Shown here: piece by piece, positions 1-5,034 of the stretch
Numbering within the stretch: the stretch's first letter is position 1
Layout: each line of letters opens with the position of its first letter
Source of the DNA: an uncultured Clostridia bacterium
Lineage (GTDB): Bacteria; Bacillota; Clostridia; Christensenellales; Borkfalkiaceae
Reading direction: 5' to 3'
Assembly: GCA_944369635.1 (NCBI GenBank)
Contig: CALVXL010000055.1
Coordinates: 1 to 5,034, forward strand
Length of the DNA: 5,034 nt
Position numbers and translations under genes: made by a program
Notes under the pieces: generated by a model
Seen by the model: only the letters and a program-made list of their open reading frames with translations
Told to the model about the DNA's origin: nothing
Database searches by the model: none

Positions 1-218
1 TTGCATCGGACGGGGTTTACATGGCTTTCTCCGTCGCCGGAGAAACGGTGAGCTCTTACCTCGCCTTTCCACCCTTACAGGCTTGCGCCTGCGGTTTATT
101 TCTGTTGCACTTTCCTTAAAGTCGCCTCCACAGGGATTTCTCCTGCGTCCTGCTCTACGATGCTCGGACTTTCCTCATGGGCGTCGCCGCCCCCGCGACC
201 GTATAACCGACTCGGGTC
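1..218 (-). ncRNA. rnpB: RNase P RNA, bacterial class A (5' part, truncated by window edge)
   Basis: This is the catalytic RNA of RNase P, which removes the 5' leader of pre-tRNAs. Read on the minus strand it shows the universally conserved core: GAGGAAAGTCC (complement of 166-176, P4 region), ACAGAAATAAACCGC (91-105), a TAAGGGTGGAAAGGCG block, GGTAAGAGCTCACCG (46-60), and GTAAACCCCGTCCG running toward the left edge. Hairpins typical of class A are visible. P3 is GGGCG/CGCCC with a GCGA loop (179-192). P12 is CAGGC/GCCTG with a GCAA loop (78-91). P14 is an 8-bp stem with a GCGA loop (26-45), a GNRA loop of the kind that docks on P8 in this class. The 5' end is placed near 218 from the promoter and the first paired bases. 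About 218 nt of an expected 350-400 nt are present. The 3' half, including the second strand of P4, lies outside the window. Confidence 0.95.
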
Positions 219-221
219 TTT

Positions 222-250
222 ATCTTACACTATTTTACGCTTTTTGTAAA
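222..250 (-). promoter_or_regulatory. sigma-A type promoter of rnpB
   Basis: On the minus strand TTTACA (245-250, five of six matches to TTGACA) is followed by exactly 17 bp and then TAAGAT (222-227, five of six matches to TATAAT). Initiation about 4-7 bp further on would fall at 215-218, just where the RNase P RNA secondary structure begins. The -35 hexamer starts 5 bp past the ddh stop codon, so the promoter fills the whole ddh-rnpB gap. The site is inferred from consensus and position. Confidence 0.78.
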
Positions 251-255
251 GCCTT

Positions 256-1227
256 TTACAATAAATGCGCAATAAGATAGCCGTAATCTTTATCCGAAAG
301 ATACTTCAGCGGAACGTCGAAAACCGTTTTCGCGCCGCATTCTCCCGCCGCGTTCATCTTAGCCGCGGCCCGCGCGTAGGCGGTGAGCACGCTCGCCGTG
401 AATTCGGGGTTGGAATCGAGTTTTAACGAAAATTCCAAAAGGTGTTTGTTTTCTCCCGTCGCGCCGCTGCGCAAAACGAATCCGCCGTGCGGCAGACCGG
501 CATGATTTTTCAAAAGCTCCTCTTCGGAAATGAAATGCACCGTCGTGTCGTAATCGGAAAAATAATTGGGCATTTCCTTGATTTCTCTTTCGATGCGCGC
601 CTTATCAGCGCCCTCTTCCGCCACAACGTAACATTCGCGCGTGTGTTTTTCGCGGGTGGTGAGCACGGGATTTTCCCCTTTGCGCACCGCGTCGACCGCC
701 GCCTGCACGGGGACGGTATATTGCCTTGCGTCCTTTACGCCCGCCACGCGGCGGATCGCGTCGCTGTGCCCCTGCGACACGCCCCTGCCCCAGAAGGTAT
801 AGTCGTTGCCGTCGGGCAATACCGCGCCGAAAAGCATTCTCGCAACGGAAAACAGACCCGGATCCCAACCCACACTGATCAGTCCGATTTTACCGCTTTC
901 CTTTGCCGCCGCGTCAACCGCCGCAAAATGTTCGGGAATTTTCGCATGCGTATCGAAGCTGTCCACCGTATTGAAAAGTTTCACATACTGCGCCGTCTGT
1001 TTGGGAAGATCGGTCGCCGAACCTCCGCACAAAATCATTACGTCAGCCTTGCCGACAAAATTTTCCAGTTCATTTACGGAATACACCGCCGCGCCCGAAA
1101 TTGTATGTACGCTTTCCTTATTACGGCGGGTAAATACGCCGATAAGCTCCATATCCTCTGCGGCATTGACCGCCTTTTCCACGCCTTTGCCGAGATTGCC
1201 GTAGCCGATTATACCGATACGAATCAT
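256..1227 (-). CDS. ddh: meso-diaminopimelate D-dehydrogenase
   Basis: This NADP-dependent cytoplasmic enzyme (EC 1.4.1.16) reductively aminates tetrahydrodipicolinate to meso-2,6-diaminopimelate in one step, bypassing the acylated intermediates of the other DAP routes. The product feeds peptidoglycan cross-links and lysine. The 323-residue protein closely matches the Corynebacterium glutamicum enzyme (about 320 aa) over its whole length. It has an N-terminal Rossmann motif GYGNLGKG (8-15), LCGGSATDLP (66-75), TVDSFDTH (87-94), SVGWDPGLFS (118-127), FWGRGVSQGHSDAIRR (145-160), LPHGG (245-249) and LDSNPEFTAS (270-279). These line the nucleotide and substrate sites in the family. An in-frame ATG further upstream (1302) would add 25 residues. 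I prefer 1227 because AGGAGG sits 7 bp before it and MIRIGIIGYG matches family N-termini. No terminator separates it from rnpB downstream on the same strand. The full length and intact motifs suggest it is functional. Confidence 0.95.
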   Translation of the reverse strand: MIRIGIIGYGNLGKGVEKAVNAAEDMELIGVFTRRNKESVHTISGAAVYSVNELENFVGKADVMILCGGSATDLPKQTAQYVKLFNTVDSFDTHAKIPEHFAAVDAAAKESGKIGLISVGWDPGLFSVARMLFGAVLPDGNDYTFWGRGVSQGHSDAIRRVAGVKDARQYTVPVQAAVDAVRKGENPVLTTREKHTRECYVVAEEGADKARIEREIKEMPNYFSDYDTTVHFISEEELLKNHAGLPHGGFVLRSGATGENKHLLEFSLKLDSNPEFTASVLTAYARAAAKMNAAGECGAKTVFDVPLKYLSDKDYGYLIAHLL

Positions 1228-1234
1228 ATTCGTT

Positions 1235-1240
1235 CCTCCT
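1235..1240 (-). promoter_or_regulatory. ribosome binding site fixing the ddh start
   Basis: A perfect AGGAGG on the minus strand lies 7 bp before the ATG at 1225-1227. It decides the start of ddh against the longer in-frame alternative at 1302, whose extra residues (cysteine- and lysine-rich) do not resemble the family N-terminus. Confidence 0.9.
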
Positions 1241-1254
1241 CGATGACTTTTATC

Positions 1255-1299
1255 CATTTTCATTGTACAACATTTTCCGGCATTTTGACAGCATTTTTT
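1255..1299. repeat. 10-bp-phased CATTTT repeat in the ddh leader
   Basis: CATTTT or a one-base variant starts at 1255, 1261 (CATTGT), 1271, 1281 and 1292. The last four copies are 10, 10 and 11 bp apart, about one helical turn. On the minus strand this reads as AAAATG repeats with A-tracts on one face of the helix, upstream of the ddh ribosome binding site. Phased A-tracts can bend DNA. A regulatory role is inference, and the array is short. Confidence 0.5.
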
Positions 1300-1325
1300 C
1301 ATATATATTTTTTATAGCCGATATT

Positions 1326-1355
1326 ATTATAAATTATTTCATAAATCGCTACGAA
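1326..1355 (-). promoter_or_regulatory. candidate promoter of ddh
   Basis: A perfect TATAAT (1326-1331) is present on the minus strand, with a weak TTCGTA (1350-1355) 18 bp upstream. It would give a leader of roughly 90 nt. A second, nearer candidate is TACAAT at 1262-1267, which lacks a good -35 element. I cannot choose between them from sequence. Confidence 0.35.
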
Positions 1356-1366
1356 CAGACAATATT

Positions 1367-1400
1367 TTGCAAACTTCTCCCGTCGCGCGCGTGTTATATT
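1367..1400 (+). promoter_or_regulatory. candidate long-spacer promoter of spoIIE
   Basis: TTGCAA (1367-1372, four of six to TTGACA) and TATATT (1395-1400, five of six to TATAAT) are separated by 22 bp. TG at 1392-1393 adds an extended -10 element. Transcription would start near 1407, about 26 nt before the ATG. The spacing is too long for ordinary sigma-A promoters but is the known layout of Spo0A-activated sigma-A promoters in Bacillus (spoIIG and spoIIE, 21-22 bp). No perfect TGTCGAA box is seen beside it. A relaxed match, TGTCAAA, lies further upstream on the minus strand at 1284-1290. Assignment is inference. Confidence 0.4.
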
Positions 1401-1432
1401 GTTACGGAAATACGATATAAAGAGGTAGTTTT

Positions 1433-3709
1433 ATGAGTTTCGCAAAAGTAAGGAAATTCTTCGATCTTTCCGCCGTGATCAGATACGGCGCGGTTTTTAT
1501 CGTGATGACGCTCTTTTGCCGCCTGATCGATAAGCCGCAGCCCTTTCAGATCGCGCTTTTAACGGCGTTTTTATCGATGAACTTTTCACTTATCGTAACG
1601 CCCCTGCTGTACGTTTTGTCATTTATTGCGGCGGGTGCGTATTCTCTTCTTGCGCCCGCAGCCATAGGCGGCGCGTTCATAGCGGCGGTGTTTGCCATTT
1701 ACCGCGCCACCAACGCAAAACCGCGCGCGGAGATCGTGCTTTACTCCCTTGCGGCGTTTATCCCCTATTACCTGATGACCGACTTTTCACTCTACGAAAA
1801 GCTCGCCGTCGCGGGGATCACGCTGGTTCTGACCGTCGTCGCGCCGCCGGCGCTGCGCTGTGCGCTTGTGAAAAAACTCAAATACAAAAGCGATTTCGAA
1901 GAACTCGCCGCCCTCGCGCTTTTTACCGCCTGCCTGGGCGTGGGCGTATGCAATTTCTTTCACCCCAACGTGTGGAAAGCGTTGGCGGTCTTCGTAGTTT
2001 TGCTGACGACTTACATTTATTCTTTGGGAATTTCCACCACGATCGCCGCGCTTTTCGGCATTTCCGCAGCGGTATACTACGGCAATCTGAGTTATATCGG
2101 CGTATATGTGTTCTTTGCGCTGGCGGCTTTGCCCGCCATGAAAGCCTCGCGCTATCTTGCCGCCGTCGCGGTTCCGCTTGCCGATTTTGCCGTAATGACG
2201 ATCTTTCATATCGACGCCGCCTACGGGCTTTGGCATATCCTTTCCGCCATCTTCGGCGCGCTGGCGTTCTGCCTTACGCCGACGAAGTTTTTAAGCGAAC
2301 TCAAGGAAAAACTCTACCTTTTCCGCGAAAAACAGCTGGTCAGACAGACGGTGAACAGAAACCGATGTATTCTTTCCAACCGTCTGTACGAACTTTCCGG
2401 CGTGTTTTTGGAAATAGGAAAAGTACTGACCGATTTGAAAAAGAAAGGCGTGAGCGAGGAAGCGACCAAAAAACACCTTTTGGAAGAGATCTTTTCCTCC
2501 GTGTGTTCGGAATGTGAAAACCGCACGCGGTGCAAGGCGAAGAAAGTTCCTTCCGCTTCCGCTTTGGACAAACTCCTTTCCATCGGCATGGCGAAAGGCA
2601 AAATCTCCTTCATCGATCTGCCGAAGGAAATTTCCGACAACTGCATTCACGCCAACAACATGATCTTTTGCGTAAACAAAATCCTCGCGGAATATCGCGG
2701 GCATATGGTGGATGAGATCAATTACGACAAGAGCCGCCAGCTCATCGCGGGACAGGCGCTGGGCATTGCCGAAATCCTCAAAGGACTTGCGTTCGAAACG
2801 GGACAAACCTTGAAATTCCGCAACCGCGCGGAGCGTTCGCTCTCTTCCGCCCTGAAAAAAGGCGGGCTTACGGTAGACGAAACGATGATCTACGGCGACG
2901 GCGATTCTTTAAGCGTGAGTCTGATCCTCTGCGGCGAAGAACTGCCCGTTTCCAAACTGGAACGGATCGTTTCCGTAGCGCTCGGCGAGCCCATGCGCAT
3001 TGCCGAACGCGCCCTCGTGCAGGAAGACAAGGTTTTCGTACTGCTTAAAAAGAGCGCGAAGTACGACGCGGTGTTCGGCGTGGCTTCCGTCAACAAAGAC
3101 GGCAGCGACAAATGCGGCGACACCCACTGCGTGGAACGGCTGGAAAGCGATAAATTCCTCGTAGCGCTTTCCGACGGCATGGGCAGCGGCGAATACGCGC
3201 AGACCATTTCCGACGCATCCCTTTCCTTAATCGAAAGTTTTTACAAAGCGGGCATGAGCAGTCCGCTCATCATGAACACGGTAAACAAGTTGCTTGCGGT
3301 CAACACCGAGGACAGTTTTGCCGCGCTGGACGTGTGCGTGTTCGATCTCAACGACTTAAACGCGGACTTCATCAAATTCGGCGCGCCGTACGGCTTTATC
3401 ATGACGCAGGACGGAATCAAGATCGTGGAGGGAAGCTCCCTGCCGATGGGCATTTTGGACGACCTTGCGCCCAGCATCACCAGCGATTCGCTTGCCGACG
3501 GCGATATGATGCTGTTTGTAACCGACGGTATAAGCGACGCGTTCGGCTCGGCTTCCTCCATCATCGACTTTTTGCAAAAACAGCCAGCCAAGAACCCGCA
3601 GACGCTTGCGGACGAAGTGCTCGCAGAAGCCTTGAAAATATCGAACGGCGAAAAAGCAGACGATATGACCTGCCTTGCCGTGCGCATCTTTGAAAGAAAA
3701 TCGGCGTAA
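1433..3709 (+). CDS. spoIIE: stage II sporulation protein E, PP2C-type serine phosphatase
   Basis: This membrane phosphatase dephosphorylates SpoIIAA-P, which frees sigma-F in the forespore. In Bacillus it also binds FtsZ and promotes asymmetric septation. The 758-residue protein has the family architecture. Residues about 15-285 hold roughly ten hydrophobic membrane segments. A central soluble region (about 290-530) follows, corresponding to the FtsZ-interacting and regulatory part. The C-terminal Mn-dependent PP2C domain spans about 540-752. The metal-binding acidic residues are visible as D563 (CGDTHC), D581 (SDGMGSGE), D698 (TDGISD) and D743/D744 (KADDMT), with spacing equal to that in B. 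subtilis SpoIIE. It is somewhat shorter than the 827-residue B. subtilis protein. C358, C361 and C367 form a C-x2-C-x5-C cluster in the central region. The ATG at 1433 is preceded by AAGAGGT (1420-1426) at 6 bp. The gene is divergent from ddh and ends just before a bidirectional terminator. It appears intact. Confidence 0.96.
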   Translation: MSFAKVRKFFDLSAVIRYGAVFIVMTLFCRLIDKPQPFQIALLTAFLSMNFSLIVTPLLYVLSFIAAGAYSLLAPAAIGGAFIAAVFAIYRATNAKPRAEIVLYSLAAFIPYYLMTDFSLYEKLAVAGITLVLTVVAPPALRCALVKKLKYKSDFEELAALALFTACLGVGVCNFFHPNVWKALAVFVVLLTTYIYSLGISTTIAALFGISAAVYYGNLSYIGVYVFFALAALPAMKASRYLAAVAVPLADFAVMTIFHIDAAYGLWHILSAIFGALAFCLTPTKFLSELKEKLYLFREKQLVRQTVNRNRCILSNRLYELSGVFLEIGKVLTDLKKKGVSEEATKKHLLEEIFSSVCSECENRTRCKAKKVPSASALDKLLSIGMAKGKISFIDLPKEISDNCIHANNMIFCVNKILAEYRGHMVDEINYDKSRQLIAGQALGIAEILKGLAFETGQTLKFRNRAERSLSSALKKGGLTVDETMIYGDGDSLSVSLILCGEELPVSKLERIVSVALGEPMRIAERALVQEDKVFVLLKKSAKYDAVFGVASVNKDGSDKCGDTHCVERLESDKFLVALSDGMGSGEYAQTISDASLSLIESFYKAGMSSPLIMNTVNKLLAVNTEDSFAALDVCVFDLNDLNADFIKFGAPYGFIMTQDGIKIVEGSSLPMGILDDLAPSITSDSLADGDMMLFVTDGISDAFGSASSIIDFLQKQPAKNPQTLADEVLAEALKISNGEKADDMTCLAVRIFERKSA

Positions 3710-3773
3710 CGCTTCCGCAATTTTACTCTGCGCGCCCCGCCGGGGCATAAAAACAACGCCGATCAGCCTACAC

Positions 3774-3790
3774 TTTGAAACCCTTTCAAA
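3774..3790. repeat. perfect 7-bp inverted repeat before the terminator
   Basis: TTTGAAA (3774-3780) and TTTCAAA (3784-3790) are perfectly inverted around a CCC spacer in the convergent intergenic gap, directly next to the main terminator. A smaller GC hairpin, GCCCC-GCC-GGGGC, lies at 3734-3746. The AT stem is weak as RNA. It may add to 3'-end structure of the spoIIE transcript or be incidental. Confidence 0.45.
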
Positions 3791-3794
3791 TAAA

Positions 3795-3834
3795 AAAACG
3801 CCGCCGCTTCTTTTTTGAGAAGCGGCGGCGTTTT
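3795..3834. terminator. strong bidirectional intrinsic terminator between convergent genes
   Basis: A perfect 16-bp stem is formed by AAAACGCCGCCGCTTC (3795-3810) and its complement (3819-3834) around an 8-nt T-rich loop. The 12-bp core is GC-rich. The plus strand ends in TTTT and the minus strand in a run of seven T (complement of 3792-3798), so it can stop transcription from both sides. It lies 85 bp after the spoIIE stop and 18 bp after the stop of the minus-strand membrane protein gene. Confidence 0.94.
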
Positions 3835-3852
3835 ATCGATGAGAAGTTTCAA

Positions 3853-4461
3853 TTATGCGCCGTACTTGGCGAGCATTCTGATCAGGCAGGAGAGTTTTTC
3901 GTTGACCGCGGAAAGCGGTACGTCCTCCTTTTCCATGCCTGCGAGCGCAAATTCAAGTTCGTTGATTTTGTTTCTGTCCGAAACGGAAAGGTCGAAGTAG
4001 GAAAGCCGCTCGATCACGCTGCGCGCGTGGGAAATGGAAAGGCTCTTTTTCACGTCGGCTTCCGAGGAAAATTTCGGCGCGGCGAGCGCGCTCTCTTCGC
4101 GCATGGTGTCCGCGGGAACGGGCGTTTTCAGTTTTTTATCGAGGGAACGCACAAACTCCCGAACGGGCGCATCGTCCTTAACCGCACGCTCGGAAAAACA
4201 CCGCAAAACCCCCGTCAAAAGACATACGAGCGAAAGGTCGACGGCGGTAAACAGTACCGCTGCGTCCAGACTGTCGGCAAAATATAAAAACGCGCATTCG
4301 AGCGAAGTGAACGCCCCGCCGAAATAAAAGAACGGGCGCTTGTTTTTGAGAAAAAGAAACAACACGAAAAACGCCAGAATCAGCGCGTTTGCCGCAATGA
4401 CGGCAGCGGCGGGCGAATATGAAGCGAACAGGGCGAACCCGTTTACGAACTCTTCCAGCAT
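3853..4461 (-). CDS. hypothetical protein with three N-terminal membrane segments
   Basis: I do not recognise this 202-residue protein. Three hydrophobic stretches are visible at about 17-38, 43-62 and 65-88. KNKR at 39-42 after the first suggests a cytoplasmic loop there. The remaining 110 residues are charged and soluble. Within them, 92-140 looks like a low-complexity linker. Residues 144-202 (from SHARSVIERLSYFDLSVSDR onward) look compact and helical, with alternating charged and hydrophobic positions, and may be the conserved functional part. There is no signal-peptide cleavage site, catalytic motif or cysteine cluster that I can name. The start is well supported by AAGAGGT (4469-4475), 7 bp before the ATG, the same motif used by spoIIE. 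The gene lies 110 bp downstream of addA on the same strand and ends at the shared terminator, so it could be the last gene of an addA transcript. Coding is likely, function unknown. Confidence 0.82.
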   Translation of the reverse strand: MLEEFVNGFALFASYSPAAAVIAANALILAFFVLFLFLKNKRPFFYFGGAFTSLECAFLYFADSLDAAVLFTAVDLSLVCLLTGVLRCFSERAVKDDAPVREFVRSLDKKLKTPVPADTMREESALAAPKFSSEADVKKSLSISHARSVIERLSYFDLSVSDRNKINELEFALAGMEKEDVPLSAVNEKLSCLIRMLAKYGA

Positions 4462-4571
4462 AAAATATACCTCTTTTTTTGTTATTCGGTAATATTTTTA
4501 CACTTTACGGAAGTCGAATTACGTCGTTCTTTGCAAAATACCGTCTGAAAAAGTCTGATTTTTTTGAAATC
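4462..4571. other. intergenic gap between addA and the membrane protein gene
   Basis: This 110-bp AT-rich gap has no convincing terminator for addA and no clear sigma-A promoter at normal spacing. On the minus strand it carries TATTTTGCAAA (4530-4540), identical to a stretch upstream of spoIIE, followed 23 bp after TTGCAA by TAAAGT (4502-4507). AGTCGAA on the plus strand (4512-4518) is one base off the Spo0A box TGTCGAA. Co-transcription with addA is as plausible as a separate promoter. Confidence 0.4.
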
Positions 4572-5034
4572 TCACACTTCGATGAGTTCCGATTGCGCCA
4601 AAGAAAACAAAAAGCACTTTTCCACGCGGAGCGACAGCGCTTTCTCCACCGCATACTTATAAAGCCGCAACTGCTTTTCATACGTCTTTTTAAGGGACGG
4701 CGCGTCCTTTTTGGAGTATTTATAATCGATGAGAATCGCCGTATCGCCCTTGACCGCCAGAAGGTCGATAATCCCCTGCAGGAGGATTTCGTCCCCTTCC
4801 ATGCCGCAAAGCTCTGCGGGAACATTGACGGTGAAAAACTGTTCGCGATACAATCGGTAGCCTTTTAAGAATCCGATAAACCCGCCGGCGAAGATCTTTT
4901 CCAGCGCAGGAAGCGACAAAAGCCGCACCTGCGCGTCCGTAAGTGCGCCCGAAACGCGCTGCCGTTCGATTTCCCCCTGCACGCTCGAAGCGGAAAAATC
5001 GAGATTTTCCATAAATTTATGCATGGCTATGCCG
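4572..5034 (-). CDS. addA: ATP-dependent helicase/nuclease subunit A, C-terminal nuclease end (partial)
   Basis: This is the last ~153 residues of AddA, the helicase-nuclease subunit of the AddAB complex that resects double-strand breaks for RecA loading. The usual protein is about 1,200 residues, and the rest lies beyond the right edge. The frame is open to the edge and reads GIAMHKFMENLDF there, the conserved G-x-A-x-H start of the RecB-family nuclease domain, so the ATG at 5024 is internal and not a start. Counting from that M, the PD-(D/E)XK elements are intact: RE at 60-61 (LYREQFF), D87 (QGIIDLL), D100 and K102 (LIDYKYS), and YEKQLRLY (115-122), the QxxxY-type motif. The C-terminus (FLFSLAQSELIEV, TGA at 4572-4574) ends where family members end. 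It could in principle be another RecB-nuclease-family protein, but the pattern and C-terminus fit AddA best. Confidence 0.92.
   Translation of the reverse strand, partial: GIAMHKFMENLDFSASSVQGEIERQRVSGALTDAQVRLLSLPALEKIFAGGFIGFLKGYRLYREQFFTVNVPAELCGMEGDEILLQGIIDLLAVKGDTAILIDYKYSKKDAPSLKKTYEKQLRLYKYAVEKALSLRVEKCFLFSLAQSELIEV

Noticed and set aside
83..280. A 65-codon plus-strand frame over rnpB
   Set aside because: It runs antisense through the conserved RNase P RNA core and its promoter, so it is not expected to encode protein.
1225..1302. N-terminal extension of Ddh starting at 1302
   Set aside because: The 25 extra residues do not resemble the family N-terminus, no ribosome binding site precedes 1302, and AGGAGG fits the ATG at 1227.
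442..1317. A 291-codon open frame on the plus strand opposite ddh
   Set aside because: It is a shadow of ddh: it lies entirely antisense to a clearly conserved protein, has no good ribosome binding site, and its translation is rich in R/H/F runs with no recognisable motif.
3734..3746. GCCCC-GCC-GGGGC hairpin as a terminator of spoIIE
   Set aside because: On the plus strand it is followed by ATAAAAA, not a T-tract, and on the minus strand the T-run lies before the hairpin, so it cannot act as an intrinsic terminator either way.
3775..4287. A 170-codon plus-strand frame across the terminator and opposite the membrane protein gene
   Set aside because: It starts inside the inverted repeat, reads through the terminator stem and is antisense to a better-supported gene with a good ribosome binding site.
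4512..4518. AGTCGAA as a Spo0A box
   Set aside because: It is one base off the seven-base consensus, single, and not next to a clear promoter. A near match of this quality is expected by chance, so it is mentioned only as context.
4505..4825. A 106-codon minus-strand frame overlapping addA
   Set aside because: It is an out-of-frame shadow of the conserved AddA nuclease domain, with an arginine- and serine-rich composition and no motif.

Overview
The window looks like chromosomal DNA of an endospore-forming Firmicute, most likely an uncultured member of Clostridia. It has moderate GC. The evidence is a full-length SpoIIE (the sporulation phosphatase), a class A RNase P RNA, an AddA-type helicase/nuclease (the Firmicute counterpart of RecBCD) and strong AGGAGG-type ribosome binding sites. 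Genus-level placement is not possible from the sequence alone.

Layout, left to right. Bases 1-218 (minus strand) hold the 5' half of the RNase P RNA gene rnpB, which runs off the left edge. Its promoter (TTTACA, 17 bp, TAAGAT) lies immediately behind the stop codon of ddh, a minus-strand meso-diaminopimelate dehydrogenase gene (256-1227). A 205-bp divergent intergenic region follows, with candidate promoters both ways and a ~10-bp-phased CATTTT repeat. It separates ddh from spoIIE (1433-3709, plus strand). After spoIIE comes a convergent gap with a strong bidirectional terminator (3795-3834). The right part is all on the minus strand: the 3' end of addA (enters from the right edge, ends at 4572), a 110-bp gap, and a gene for an unrecognised 202-residue protein with three membrane segments (3853-4461), which ends at the shared terminator.

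How the genes relate. These look like ordinary core-genome neighbours rather than one system. Ddh makes meso-DAP for peptidoglycan (and lysine). SpoIIE controls sigma-F activation and is tied to the division septum during sporulation. AddA is a DNA-repair nuclease. RnpB matures tRNA. I see no mobile element, CRISPR array, phage gene or defence island, and no strong evidence of an undescribed system. The points most worth a second look are the unknown membrane protein downstream of addA, the long-spaced promoter candidate of spoIIE (a layout known for Spo0A-activated sigma-A promoters), and the phased repeat in the ddh/spoIIE intergenic region.
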